Positions 17,677-26,246 are shown, numbered from the stretch's first letter. The stretch is DNA of 64,000 bases from Bradyrhizobium sp. SRL28 (GCF_018596315.1 NZ_JAHEAG010000002.1:124001-188000), one strand, 5' to 3'. Made by a program: numbers and translations. The notes: generated by a model from the letters alone, not told the origin.

Positions 17677-17695
17677 ACATAGCCAAAGGCTATGT
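17677..17695. promoter_or_regulatory. Inverted repeat ACATAGCC-AAA-GGCTATGT upstream of the HTH-TorD gene
   Basis: Perfect 8-base arms at 17677-17684 and 17688-17695 with a 3-base centre lie 17 bases after the DUF3306 stop and about 100 bases before the HTH-TorD start. The even spacing suits a dimeric DNA-binding protein. No T tract follows, so a terminator is less likely. Confidence 0.55.
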
Positions 17696-17711
17696 TAGAG
17701 ATTCCCCAGCT

Positions 17712-17724
17712 TGGAATAATTCCA
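17712..17724. promoter_or_regulatory. Palindrome TGGAATAATTCCA upstream of the HTH-TorD gene
   Basis: A perfect 13-base dyad (six-base arms around one base) sits about 17 bases downstream of the first inverted repeat in the same 132-base gap. Two unrelated dyads in one short promoter region suggest control by more than one factor. Confidence 0.45.
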
Positions 17725-17792
17725 GTTCTAAGTTTGTTTGCCCGGGGACACGGGCGGCGGGCGCGAGTGGGCGGGGAGAAATCGGTAGCACC

Positions 17793-18581
17793 ATGCGTGA
17801 TGCCGGACTGGAACTAGCTATCAAAGCAGCGGGTGGCGTCGGATCGCTGGCACGGGGGATCGGCATTGCGCAGCCCTCGGTTTCGGCGTGGTCGCGCATT
17901 CCCGCCGAGCGGGTTCTGGCCGTCGAGGCGCTGACGCAGGTGAATCGTTTTGTTCTTCGTCCCGATCTGTACGGGCCATCCGAGGATCAGGTGACATCGA
18001 AGCCCGAAATTGACGAGATCGATCAACTGCGTGCCGCGGAATACGGCCTGTTGTCGTTGTTGCTCGGCAAGGCGCCTGAGGCCGAAACACTCAAGCGTGT
18101 GGCCATGCTGAAGGGCGATGGTTCCGAACTCGGCATGGCGCATATCGAACTCGCAGCGGCAGCCGCGGCGACCGATGATCGCGCCGTCAGCAAGGAGTTC
18201 TTCGATCTCTTCATCGGTCTCGGCCGCGGCGAACTGTTGCCCTATGCCTCTTACTATCTGACCGGCTTTCTTCACGAGCGTCCGCTCGCGCGGGTGCGCG
18301 AAGATTTGCGCGGGCTCGGGATCGAGCGCGCGGGCACGTCGCGCGAGCCGGAAGATCACATCGCGATTCTGCTCGAGGTCATGGCTGGCCTCGCACGCAA
18401 CGACTTCGAGGCTGAGTTCGCCGAACAGGCGCGTTTTTTCGAACGGCATCTCAAGCCGTGGGCGGCGCGGATGTTCGTTGATCTGGAAATGTCGCCATCG
18501 GCGCGCTTCTACCGCGCCGTCGGTCGCGCCGGCCGTGTCTTCATCGAATTGGAATCCGAGGCCTTCACGCTGTCCGAGTGA
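17793..18581 (+). CDS. HTH-TorD fusion: Cro/YdaS-like DNA-binding domain joined to a TorD-family molybdoenzyme chaperone
   Basis: Residues 1-60 of this 262-residue protein read as a Cro/YdaS-like helix-turn-helix (LAIKAAGGVGSLARGIGI, then AQPSVSAWSRIPAERV, ending in the typical LRPDLYGP). Residues of about 75-250 are an all-helical TorD/DmsD domain, with the conserved LPYASYYLTGFLHERPL motif and EPEDHIAILLEVMAGL. TorD chaperones bind the Tat signal and apo-form of molybdenum enzymes until the cofactor is inserted. The fusion suggests that a free chaperone could act as a transcription factor for the locus. It precedes the Tat-signal small protein and fdoG, whose product is the expected client. 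Confidence 0.83.
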   Translation: MRDAGLELAIKAAGGVGSLARGIGIAQPSVSAWSRIPAERVLAVEALTQVNRFVLRPDLYGPSEDQVTSKPEIDEIDQLRAAEYGLLSLLLGKAPEAETLKRVAMLKGDGSELGMAHIELAAAAAATDDRAVSKEFFDLFIGLGRGELLPYASYYLTGFLHERPLARVREDLRGLGIERAGTSREPEDHIAILLEVMAGLARNDFEAEFAEQARFFERHLKPWAARMFVDLEMSPSARFYRAVGRAGRVFIELESEAFTLSE

Positions 18582-18614
18582 CGGCGAAAGGCAAGAACTA
18601 TGAAGGAGATCGCA

Positions 18615-18830
18615 ATGAGCAAACCATCTGACAGCAAGGGCAAGTCACGGGCCACAGGGGTGGATCGGCGCAGCCTGTTTCTGATGGGCGGTTCGGCGGT
18701 CGCTGCAGCAGCCGTTGTGCCGCTCACTGGCGGCGAGGCGGCGGCGGACGAGTCGCAGGCCGAGCGCGTCAAGGCGCGCTACAAGGAAACCGATCACGTC
18801 AAGAATTTCTATCGCGTCAACCGCTATTGA
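18615..18830 (+). CDS. Formate dehydrogenase-region Tat-signal small protein
   Basis: This 71-residue product starts at the ATG at 18615, set by a strong GAAGGAGAT 6 bases upstream; an in-frame ATG at 18600 lies before that site. It has a twin-arginine signal (VDRRSLFLMGG followed by an alanine-rich core and AAADES cleavage region) and a short mature part (ERVKARYKETDHVKNFYRVNRY). This is the small family described as formate dehydrogenase region TAT target. It is exported folded, probably bound to FdoG-FdoH, and would be a small structural subunit or export partner. Confidence 0.85.
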   Translation: MSKPSDSKGKSRATGVDRRSLFLMGGSAVAAAAVVPLTGGEAAADESQAERVKARYKETDHVKNFYRVNRY

Positions 18831-18843
18831 TGGGACCACGCAC

Positions 18844-21810
18844 ATGTTGATGAAGCGAAGAGACGGATCCGCGGGCAGGGTGCGTTTGCAGGGTATCGCT
18901 GCCGGCCTCGCGTCGGGAGTTCTCGATCGCCGCACGTTCCTGCGGCGGTCCGGTCTGGCGGCCGGTGCCGGCGCCGCGATCGGCCTGATGCCGCTCGGCT
19001 CGGTGCGCAAGGCGCAGGCCGGTCCTGAGAAGGTCGGCGCACCGACCGAAATCAAAAAGAACATCTGCACGCATTGCTCGGTCGGCTGCACCGTGATCGC
19101 CGAAGTGCAGAACGGCGTCTGGGTCGGCCAGGAGCCGGCGTGGGACAGCCCGATCAATCGCGGCTCGCATTGCGCCAAGGGCGCGGCCGTGCGCGAACTC
19201 GTCCACGGCGACCGCCGGCTGAAATATCCGATGAAGCTGGTCAACGGCGAGTGGCAGAAGATCTCGTGGGACGTGGCCATCAACGAGATTGGCGACAAGA
19301 TGATGGAGATTCGCGCCAAGTCGGGCGCCGATTCCGTCTATCTGCTCGGCTCCGCGAAATTCTCCAATGAAGGCGGCTATCTGTTCCGCAAGTTCGCGGC
19401 ATTCTGGGGCACCAACTCGATCGACCACCAGGCCCGCATCTGTCATTCGACCACTGTCGCCGGCGTCGCCAATACCTGGGGCTACGGCGCGATGACGAAT
19501 TCCTACAATGACATGCGCAACTCGAAGACCGTCGTCTTCATGGGATCGAACGCCGCCGAGGCGCACCCGGTTTCGTTGCAGCACATCCTCTCGGGCAAGG
19601 AGCTCAACCGAGCCAACGTGTTCGTGCTCGACCCGCGCTTCACCCGCACCGCGGCGCATGCCACCGAATATGTCCGGTTCCGCGGCGGCACCGACATTGC
19701 GGTGATCTGGGGCATGCTGCACCACATCTTCAACAATGGCTGGGAAGACAAGGAATTCATCAAGCAACGCGTCTACGGCATGGACCAGATCCGCGCCGAA
19801 GTCGCGAAGTGGACGCCGGAAGAGGTCGAACGCGTTACCGGGATTCCCGGCGAGCAGTTGAAGAAGGTCGCCGAGACGTTTGCCAAGCAGAAGCCATCGG
19901 CCTTTGTCTGGTGCATGGGCGGCACCCAGCACACCGTCGGCACCGCCAACGTCCGCGCCTATTGCAACCTGCTGCTGGCAACCGGCAATGTCGGTACCTT
20001 CGGTGGCGGCGCCAACATCTTCCGCGGCCACTGCAACGTGCAGGGCGCGACCGATATCGGCCTCGATATCGTGACGCTGCCGCTCTATTACGGCCTGGTC
20101 GAAGGCGCCTGGAAGCATTGGGCGCGCGTCTGGGAAGTCGAATACGATTATCTGCAGTCGCGTTTCGACGAAGTGCCGGCGAAGGCGGGCCGTCCGGCGC
20201 GCACCCGCAAGCAGAACATGGAGCTGCCGGGCATCCCGTGGACCCGCTGGTTCGATGCGACGCTGGCCAACCCTGACGACGTCGACCAGCGCGATGTCGT
20301 GAAGGGCGTGGTCATCATGGGGCATGGCGGCAACACCGTGCCGCGCATGACGGAGATGGTGAAGGGCCTCGAAAAGCTCGAACTGCTCGTCGTCGCCGAT
20401 CCGCATCCGACGACGTTCGCCGCGATCTCCGAGCGCAAGAACGGCACGTATCTGCTGCCGGCCTGCACCCAGTTCGAGACCTCGGGCTCGCGCACGGCCT
20501 CCAACCGCTCGCTGCAGTGGGGCGAGCAGATCGTCAAGCCGATCTTCGAATCGAAGGACGATTACGAGATCATCTATCGGCTGTCGGAGAAGCTCGGCTT
20601 CGCCGACAAGATGTTCAAGAACATCAAGGTCGAGAACAAGCAGCCGTCGCCGGAAGACCTGCTGCGGGAAATCAACCGTGGCGGCTTCTCGACCGGCTAT
20701 TCCGGCCAGTCGCCGGAGCGGTTGAAAGCGCATATGAAGAACCAGGGCAAATTCGACCTGGTGACCTTGCGCGCCAAGGCGGACGAGCCCGAAATCGGCG
20801 GCGACTATTACGGCCTGCCATGGCCGTGCTGGGGCACGCCGCAGATCAAGCATCCGGGCACCCACACGCTCTACAACACCAACCTTCACGCCAAGGACGG
20901 CGGCGGTACGTTCCGCGCGCGCTTCGGCGTGGTCTACGAAGAGAAGCAGCCGGACGGCTCGGTGAAGAACGTCAACCTTTTGGCCGAGGGCTCCTACAGC
21001 AAGGGCTCGGAGCTGACCGACGGCTATCCCGAGTTCACTTACGGCGTGCTCAAGAAGCTCGGCTGGGACAAGGACCTCACCGCGGACGAGCTTGCCACCA
21101 TCAACAAGATCGGCGGCAACAATCCCGATGGCGTCGGCTGGGCGGTTGACCTGTCGGGCGGAATCATCCGCGTCACGCTGGAGCATGGCGTGATGGCGTA
21201 TGGCAACGGCAAGGCCCGCGCGGTGGCGTGGAATCTGCCCGATCCCGTGCCGGTGCATCGCGAGCCGATCTATACGGCGCGTCCCGATCTCGTCGCGAAA
21301 TACCCGACGCGTCCGGACGGGCGTCAGTTCCGTATGGCCAATCTTGGCTTCTCCGTTCAGAAGGCGGCGGTAGACAAGGGGCTTGCCAAGCAATTCCCGA
21401 TCATCCTGACCTCGGGACGCCTCGTGGAATACGAAGGCGGCGGCGAAGAAACCCGGTCGAACAAATGGCTCGCCGAATTGCAGCAGGACATGTTCGTCGA
21501 GGTCAACACGTCGGATGCCGCCGAACGCGGCATCAAGGACGGCGGTTGGGTCTGGGTGTTCGGTCCGGAAAACGGCTCGAAGGCCCGCGTCAAGGCGCTC
21601 GTCACCGACCGTGTCGGCAAGGGCGTGGCATTCATGCCATTCCACTTCTCCGGCTGGTTCCAGGGCGTCGACCAACGCGGCAAATATCCGAAGGGCAGTG
21701 ACCCGATCGTGCTGGGCGAAAGCGTCAACACGATCACGTCCTACGGCTACGATCCGGTCACCGGCATGCACGAGGGCAAAGTGACCCTGTGCCAGATCCA
21801 ATCGGCGTGA
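18844..21810 (+). CDS. fdoG: Formate dehydrogenase major subunit, molybdopterin and 4Fe-4S (FdoG/FdnG type, Cys form)
   Basis: From the ATG at 18844 the protein has 988 residues. It opens with a Tat signal (DRRTFLRRSG, 28-37), followed by the 4Fe-4S ligands CTHCSVGC (75, 78, 82) and C110. The catalytic HQARICHS carries Cys200 where E. coli FdnG has selenocysteine; the following histidine is kept. The C-terminal part has the dinucleotide-binding region of the DMSO-reductase family. It oxidises formate to CO2 in the periplasm at a bis-molybdopterin site and passes electrons to FdoH. The start 13 bases after the Tat-protein stop is preferred over the open frame from 18715, which overlaps that gene. 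Confidence 0.96.
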   Translation: MLMKRRDGSAGRVRLQGIAAGLASGVLDRRTFLRRSGLAAGAGAAIGLMPLGSVRKAQAGPEKVGAPTEIKKNICTHCSVGCTVIAEVQNGVWVGQEPAWDSPINRGSHCAKGAAVRELVHGDRRLKYPMKLVNGEWQKISWDVAINEIGDKMMEIRAKSGADSVYLLGSAKFSNEGGYLFRKFAAFWGTNSIDHQARICHSTTVAGVANTWGYGAMTNSYNDMRNSKTVVFMGSNAAEAHPVSLQHILSGKELNRANVFVLDPRFTRTAAHATEYVRFRGGTDIAVIWGMLHHIFNNGWEDKEFIKQRVYGMDQIRAEVAKWTPEEVERVTGIPGEQLKKVAETFAKQKPSAFVWCMGGTQHTVGTANVRAYCNLLLATGNVGTFGGGANIFRGHCNVQGATDIGLDIVTLPLYYGLVEGAWKHWARVWEVEYDYLQSRFDEVPAKAGRPARTRKQNMELPGIPWTRWFDATLANPDDVDQRDVVKGVVIMGHGGNTVPRMTEMVKGLEKLELLVVADPHPTTFAAISERKNGTYLLPACTQFETSGSRTASNRSLQWGEQIVKPIFESKDDYEIIYRLSEKLGFADKMFKNIKVENKQPSPEDLLREINRGGFSTGYSGQSPERLKAHMKNQGKFDLVTLRAKADEPEIGGDYYGLPWPCWGTPQIKHPGTHTLYNTNLHAKDGGGTFRARFGVVYEEKQPDGSVKNVNLLAEGSYSKGSELTDGYPEFTYGVLKKLGWDKDLTADELATINKIGGNNPDGVGWAVDLSGGIIRVTLEHGVMAYGNGKARAVAWNLPDPVPVHREPIYTARPDLVAKYPTRPDGRQFRMANLGFSVQKAAVDKGLAKQFPIILTSGRLVEYEGGGEETRSNKWLAELQQDMFVEVNTSDAAERGIKDGGWVWVFGPENGSKARVKALVTDRVGKGVAFMPFHFSGWFQGVDQRGKYPKGSDPIVLGESVNTITSYGYDPVTGMHEGKVTLCQIQSA

Positions 21811-21824
21811 GAGGAGAATAGATC

Positions 21825-22421
21825 ATGGCTCGCGTCAAATTTCTGTGTGATGCCGACCGTTGCATCGAGTGCAACGCCTGCGTGACGGCCTGCAAGAACG
21901 AACATGAAGTGCCGTGGGGCATCAATCGCCGCCGCGTCGTCACCATCAATGACGGCAAGCCCGGCGAACGCTCGGTCTCCATGGCCTGCATGCACTGCAC
22001 GGACGCGCCGTGCGCCGCGGTGTGCCCGGTGTCGTGCTTCTACACCACCGCCGACGGCGTGGTGCTGCACTCCAAGGATCTGTGCATCGGCTGCGGTTAC
22101 TGCTTCTACGCCTGTCCGTTCGGCGCGCCGCAATATCCGAAGGTCGGCAACTTCGGTTCGCGCGGCAAGATGGACAAGTGCACCTATTGCGCGGGCGGCC
22201 CGGAGGCCGACTCCACGCCGGCCGAATACGCCAAATACGGCGCCAACCGCCTCGCCGAAGGCAAGCTGCCGATTTGCGCCGAGATGTGCTCGACCAAGTC
22301 GCTGCTGGCCGGAGACGGCGCGATCATCGCCGAGATCTACAAGGAGCGGGTGATGAAGCGCGGTTACGGCTCCGGCATGTGGGGCTGGAAGACCGCCTAC
22401 AGCGATTCACCGACCGGCTGA
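21825..22421 (+). CDS. fdoH: Formate dehydrogenase iron-sulfur subunit
   Basis: The 198-residue protein has four cysteine clusters typical of FdnH/FdoH-type electron relays: CIECNACVTAC, CMHCTDAPCAAVCP, CIGCGYCFYACP and CTYC...CAEMC, enough for four 4Fe-4S clusters. It is shorter than E. coli FdnH (about 294 residues) and has no C-terminal membrane anchor, so it should be held to the membrane through FdoG and the cytochrome b subunit. GAGAGGAGA lies ahead of the start. It has no signal peptide of its own and is expected to be co-exported with FdoG. Confidence 0.95.
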   Translation: MARVKFLCDADRCIECNACVTACKNEHEVPWGINRRRVVTINDGKPGERSVSMACMHCTDAPCAAVCPVSCFYTTADGVVLHSKDLCIGCGYCFYACPFGAPQYPKVGNFGSRGKMDKCTYCAGGPEADSTPAEYAKYGANRLAEGKLPICAEMCSTKSLLAGDGAIIAEIYKERVMKRGYGSGMWGWKTAYSDSPTG

Positions 22422-22491
22422 TGCCACGGCCGCCGCGCCCCGGCGCGGCGGCGCAATGCGTAATTCCGATAACCGAAAGGGCGTTGTGCAA

Positions 22492-23517
22492 ATGCCAGGC
22501 TCACTTTCAATTCTCAAGCTCGCCGGTTTCAAGCCTTTGTTCGCGGCGTTCGCGCTGCTGTTCGTTCTCGCGAGTCCCGCAGCCGCCCAGCTTTCCTTCA
22601 AGCCGACCGCCGAGGCCGTTCAGGAAGACAAGCTGCTGAACGCGCTGAAGGAGGGCGATAAGATCACCGGGCGCGTATCGATCCCCGACGGAAGCGCTGC
22701 CAATCTGATCCAGCCTGCGGGGCGCGACTGGCGAGACTTCCAGCGCAGCAAGCTGCCCTGGATCGGCGGCATTGCCATTCTCGGCATGCTGGCTCTTCTG
22801 GCGATCTTCCTGATGGTACGCGGCCGGATTCGCGTGCATCAGGGATTCTCTGGCAGGACGATCCTGCGTTTTTCCAGCTTCGAGCGCTTCGTCCACTGGC
22901 TGACGGCAACCTGCTTCATCGTTCTGGCGCTCTCAGGCTTGAACGTCAGCTTCGGCCGGACCCTGATCCTGCCGTTGTTCGGCGCGGACGCCTTCGCCGC
23001 CATGTCGGCCTGGGCCAAGCTTGCGCACAACTACCTGGCATTCCCGTTCATGCTGGGGCTTGTGATCATGTTCCTGATCTGGATCAAGAATAACATTCCC
23101 GGCAAGCTCGATGTTGAGTGGATCAAGCAGGGCGGCGGTCTTCTGTCCAATGGCAAGCATCCGCCGGCCAAGCGCTTCAACGCGGGACAAAAGGCAATTT
23201 TCTGGATCGTGATCATCGGCGGCGCGCTGATGTCGCTGTCCGGGTGGTTCCTGCTGTTCCCGTATCTGCCCGGCAACGTCACTGCGCTGCAGTTCTGGAC
23301 CGTGATCCACGCCGTGATCGCGATGCTCTTCATCGCCGCCATGCTGGCGCACATCTATATCGGCTCCGTCGGCATGGAGGGGGCGTTCGACGCGATGGGA
23401 ACCGGTGAGGTCGATCTCAACTGGGCCAAGGAGCATCACGCGCTCTGGGTCGAGGAAGAGCAGAAAAAGGCTGGCGCGCCGTCCGACCGCACGCCGCATG
23501 CCGTGCCGGCCGAATAA
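22492..23517 (+). CDS. fdoI: Formate dehydrogenase cytochrome b subunit
   Basis: The start at 22492 gives 341 residues with an N-terminal signal/anchor (LFAAFALLFVLASPAAAQ) and four later hydrophobic helices characteristic of cytochrome b556-type FdnI/FdoI. The histidines in FVHWLTATCFIVLALSGL, AHNYLAFPF, WTVIHAVIAML and AHIYIG are the probable ligands for two haems b. It receives electrons from FdoH and reduces the quinone pool. The frame is open to 22456 and a GTG at 22486 is also possible. It is longer than the E. coli subunit because of the added N-terminal export segment and linker, as is usual in alphaproteobacteria. Confidence 0.93.
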   Translation: MPGSLSILKLAGFKPLFAAFALLFVLASPAAAQLSFKPTAEAVQEDKLLNALKEGDKITGRVSIPDGSAANLIQPAGRDWRDFQRSKLPWIGGIAILGMLALLAIFLMVRGRIRVHQGFSGRTILRFSSFERFVHWLTATCFIVLALSGLNVSFGRTLILPLFGADAFAAMSAWAKLAHNYLAFPFMLGLVIMFLIWIKNNIPGKLDVEWIKQGGGLLSNGKHPPAKRFNAGQKAIFWIVIIGGALMSLSGWFLLFPYLPGNVTALQFWTVIHAVIAMLFIAAMLAHIYIGSVGMEGAFDAMGTGEVDLNWAKEHHALWVEEEQKKAGAPSDRTPHAVPAE

Positions 23518-23547
23518 TCCGGCTCAAGTCAAAGGTGAGGAAGTGAC

Positions 23548-23703
23548 ATGAAATCCTTTGTTGCGGCTCTGGCGTTCGCAGTCGTCGCTGCTGTCGGCGT
23601 CGCGATGGTGCTCAATACCATCCAGGAGCCAAGCTCGGTTGCGTTTACGACCACGGGCGCCAGGGTCGGCGATCCCGGCCATAATCTGATTGGCCCGAGC
23701 TGA
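23548..23703 (+). CDS. 51-residue membrane/exported peptide in the formate dehydrogenase operon
   Basis: A small frame starts at an ATG at 23548, with GTGAGGAAG about 6 bases upstream, and ends 8 bases before the DUF971 start. It encodes one hydrophobic helix (FVAALAFAVVAAVGVAMVL, residues 4-22) and a polar tail ending GDPGHNLIGPS. The strong ribosome site and the tight fit between two operon genes argue for a real gene. I know no family name. A small accessory subunit of the membrane complex is the likely role. Confidence 0.6.
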   Translation: MKSFVAALAFAVVAAVGVAMVLNTIQEPSSVAFTTTGARVGDPGHNLIGPS

Positions 23704-23711
23704 CGCCGGCG

Positions 23712-24098
23712 GTGGGTGTACCTGACGTCACGCTGGCGTGGCCGGTCGAAATTCGCCTGCCAAAGGATCGCCGCGCGTTGCGCGTTGCCTTTGACGATGG
23801 CCGCACCTTCGATCTCCCCGCCGAATTGCTCCGCGTGACCAGCCCGTCCGCCGAAGTGCAGGGGCATTCCGAAGCCGAGCGCAAGACGGTCGGCGGCAAA
23901 CGTAATGTCACCATTCTTTCCGTCGATCCTGTCGGCAATTATGCCGTCAGAATAGGATTCGACGACATGCACTCAACCGGCATCTACTCTTGGGCGTTTC
24001 TGCGCGATCTCGGCCTGAACGCCGGGCGGCGCTTTCAGGACTACCTCGACGACCTCCAGGCCAAAGGCCTCGACCGCGACAGGCCGGGCGTACGCTGA
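23712..24098 (+). CDS. DUF971 family protein (gamma-butyrobetaine hydroxylase-like N-terminal domain)
   Basis: This 128-residue protein starts at a GTG at 23712. It has the DUF971 pattern: LRVAFDDGRTFDLPAELLRV, then NYAVRIGFDDMHSTGIYSWAFL and a C-terminal DYLDDLQAKGL. In some proteins this domain is fused to Mrp-type ATPases or to gamma-butyrobetaine hydroxylase, and a link to iron-sulfur biology is suspected. A stand-alone DUF971 in an operon that also has an Mrp ATPase nearby is therefore interesting. It is followed 5 bases later by the WD40-cytochrome gene. Confidence 0.85.
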   Translation: MGVPDVTLAWPVEIRLPKDRRALRVAFDDGRTFDLPAELLRVTSPSAEVQGHSEAERKTVGGKRNVTILSVDPVGNYAVRIGFDDMHSTGIYSWAFLRDLGLNAGRRFQDYLDDLQAKGLDRDRPGVR

Positions 24099-24103
24099 GG
24101 CCG

Positions 24104-25444
24104 ATGCGGATGCAGCAAAGCATTGCCGCGATCGCTTCGCTCGCCAGGGGAGGCCGGTTCGCGATTCTGAGCTTTGCGGCCGTGTTGATCGCTCTGCCGA
24201 TCGGAACCACCTCAGCCTTTGCGCAGTTGCGCGGCCATGGCGGGCCGGTGCGGGCGCTGGCGATATCGGCCGACGGGCAAAGCGCGATCTCCGGCAGTTT
24301 CGATTCGACCGCGATCCGCTGGTCGCTGACGCGCAATGCGGCCGAGCAGGTGCTTCGTTTCCATGCCGACGCCGTCAACGCGGTCGTGCTGCTCGGCGAG
24401 AGGCGTGCCGCGACCGCCGGCGCCGATGGTCGCATCGCCATCTGGACCTTTGGCAAGGCAGAGCCCGACGCGGTGTTCGAAGGCCACACGGCGCCGATCG
24501 TCGCGCTGGCGGCATCGCCCGATGGCGCTGCGCTCGCATCCGCCTCGTGGGATCACACGGTGCGCCTCTGGCCGCTCGCAGGCGGTGCGCCGCGCGTGCT
24601 CGACGAGCATACGCAGAACGTCAACGGCGTGGCGTTTACCGCCGATGGCCGTGCCCTGGTCAGCGTCAGCTACGACCTCAGCGTTCGCATCTGGCCGCTG
24701 TCGGGCGCGCAAACGCCAACCGTCGTTTCGATGCCGACCCCGCTCAACGCCGTGGCCGCCGGTACCGACGGTGAAATCGCGGTCGGCGGCGCCGACGGCA
24801 AGGTCTACTTCCTGACCGCCGGCGGCGCACGTGCCGGGGAGGTTGCGGCAGGGCCAAGGCCGGTGATCTCGATTGCGATTTCGCCTGATGGTGCGCTGGT
24901 TGCTGCCGCGGGCATTGGCGGCACGGTCGCTGTGATCGACCGCAAGGCGCGCACGCTCACGCGCACGCTGGTCGGTCCGGGCCTGCCGGTCTGGTCGGTG
25001 GCATTCCTGCCCGGCAGCCGCACGCTGCTCACGGGCGGCGCCGATAACATCATCCGGCGCTGGAATGCGGCGACGGGCGAGCCGGTCGATCCGATTCTGC
25101 TGGAGACGGCGGGAGATCCGCTCGCCGCCTATACCGGCGATCGCGGCGCGGAGGTCTTTCGCGCCTGTGTCGCCTGCCATACGCTTGGCGCCGAGCAGGC
25201 CAACCGCGCAGGTCCGACGCTCGCCGGAATCTTCGGCCGGCGGATCGCCACCGCACCGGGTTATAATTTTTCCGAAGCACTCAAGCGGCTCGATATCGTC
25301 TGGACGCCGGAGACGGTTTCCAAACTGTTCGAAATTGGGCCGCAGGCGTATACGCCCGGCACCAAGATGCCGGAGCAGCGCATCGGCTCGGAGCAGGACC
25401 GCGCCGCGCTGGTGCAATTTCTCGAGCGCGCGACCAGGCGATAA
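24104..25444 (+). CDS. Exported WD40-repeat beta-propeller with C-terminal cytochrome c domain
   Basis: From the ATG at 24104 the protein has 446 residues. It has a Sec signal (hydrophobic 18-33, cleavage near SAFAQ at 40), then about seven WD40-type repeats (for example TAIRWSL, GRIAIWTF, HTVRLWPL, LSVRIWPL, NIIRRWNA). A class I cytochrome c domain follows, with haem motif CVACH at 355-359 and a likely distal methionine at 422 (GTKMPEQ). It would be a periplasmic electron carrier tethered to a protein-binding propeller. As the last gene of the formate dehydrogenase operon, it may dock on the complex or pass electrons towards the respiratory chain. The open frame upstream of 24104 overlaps DUF971 and is excluded. 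Confidence 0.87.
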   Translation: MRMQQSIAAIASLARGGRFAILSFAAVLIALPIGTTSAFAQLRGHGGPVRALAISADGQSAISGSFDSTAIRWSLTRNAAEQVLRFHADAVNAVVLLGERRAATAGADGRIAIWTFGKAEPDAVFEGHTAPIVALAASPDGAALASASWDHTVRLWPLAGGAPRVLDEHTQNVNGVAFTADGRALVSVSYDLSVRIWPLSGAQTPTVVSMPTPLNAVAAGTDGEIAVGGADGKVYFLTAGGARAGEVAAGPRPVISIAISPDGALVAAAGIGGTVAVIDRKARTLTRTLVGPGLPVWSVAFLPGSRTLLTGGADNIIRRWNAATGEPVDPILLETAGDPLAAYTGDRGAEVFRACVACHTLGAEQANRAGPTLAGIFGRRIATAPGYNFSEALKRLDIVWTPETVSKLFEIGPQAYTPGTKMPEQRIGSEQDRAALVQFLERATRR

Positions 25445-25476
25445 AAGTGCTCGGCGCGGCGACTATTCCTGTTGCG

Positions 25477-25692
25477 TCAATGCTTCACGGGCGTCGAAAA
25501 CACCATCGACATATCCTCGTACTCCTCGATCGGAAGCCTGGTTACGCCTGCGGCGGCCGGAGATTTCTTCGACAACGCCACGCCGGTGGTTACGGTGGAG
25601 CGCTCGGCCGAAATGATTGAATGCGAGCGAAATGTGGTTGCGACAGCGAGCAGGGCGACTGCCACGAATCCGGAAATCAACAGACGCTTCAT
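25477..25692 (-). CDS. Small exported protein, unknown function
   Basis: The ATG at 25692 with CGGAG upstream gives 71 residues: a basic start and hydrophobic segment (MKRLLISGFVAVALLAVATT) acting as signal or anchor, then a polar stretch ending in EEYEDMSMVFSTPVKH. The longer frame to 25755 has no ribosome site. It is convergent with the WD40-cytochrome gene and no family is recognised. Confidence 0.6.
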   Translation of the reverse strand: MKRLLISGFVAVALLAVATTFRSHSIISAERSTVTTGVALSKKSPAAAGVTRLPIEEYEDMSMVFSTPVKH

Positions 25693-25991
25693 GGAAAACT
25701 CCGTTGGCTCGATATGCAGTGTGGCTTGCACCACCGCATTAGAGCCAACGGTCACGCGCGAATGTGGTCTGCGTCACCTATCACGATCTTGTTTTTGACA
25801 ATTGAACCGGTGTCATTGGCGCATAGGGAAGCAGCGCGTCCACTTTATGTTGCATTGAATCACCGCCGTTGAATGCCGTACTGCGATCGTTGCTGCGCTG
25901 ATGCTCGCGGGAATTGCGTGCAGTCGCGCCCGATTGCCTCCAACTATTGGGGCGATGATCTCGACGGCGGAGCGCGGCGCGTGCGAGCGTA
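25693..25991. other. 299-base gap without a gene
   Basis: The stretch lies upstream of the small exported-protein gene and downstream of the next minus-strand gene. I see no RNA gene, clear promoter or inverted repeat; overlapping reading frames here lack ribosome sites. Confidence 0.5.
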
Positions 25992-26219
25992 TCACGGTAC
26001 GATTTGAGGATCCTTGGCGCCAAGCGCGGTCTTGTTGCCCGCCTCGCGACCGGGGACGCTGACGTGAACCTCGTGGCCCTGGCGGATCGCCAGCGACGCG
26101 GCGGCGACGGCCGCTTCGAACGCCGCTTCTTTTGTGTCGTAGTCGTTCTGCGTGGTCCCGTCGTGGAGGACCGTCCAGCCGTCCGGCTTGGAAACGATCA
26201 TGTATTCGGCCAATCCCAT
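25992..26219 (-). CDS. Small DUF2188-like protein
   Basis: The start at 26219 is fixed by AAGGAGG 6 bases upstream and gives 75 residues. The sequence YMIVSKPDGWTVLHDGTTQ, then YDTKEAAFEAAVAAASLAIRQGHEVHVSVPG, matches the general design of DUF2188-like proteins: a short beta hairpin, one helix and a final strand. The function is unknown; related small proteins are often stress-induced. A good general-stress-type promoter lies 28 bases upstream. Confidence 0.68.
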   Translation of the reverse strand: MGLAEYMIVSKPDGWTVLHDGTTQNDYDTKEAAFEAAVAAASLAIRQGHEVHVSVPGREAGNKTALGAKDPQIVP

Positions 26220-26246
26220 TGGAGCCTCCTTGCTGCCCGCCAGAGC

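Noticed and set aside
19441..19446. Possible selenocysteine formate dehydrogenase
   Set aside because: The codon at the Sec position of FdoG (residue 200, in HQARICHS) is TGT, a normal cysteine. No in-frame TGA is present.
18817..21801. A 994-residue open frame on the strand opposite fdoG, and similar long frames opposite 2863-4470, 6352-7905 and 11861-13897
   Set aside because: High-GC codon bias at third positions suppresses stop codons on the opposite strand. These frames have no ribosome sites or family motifs, while the gene on the other strand has full catalytic motifs.
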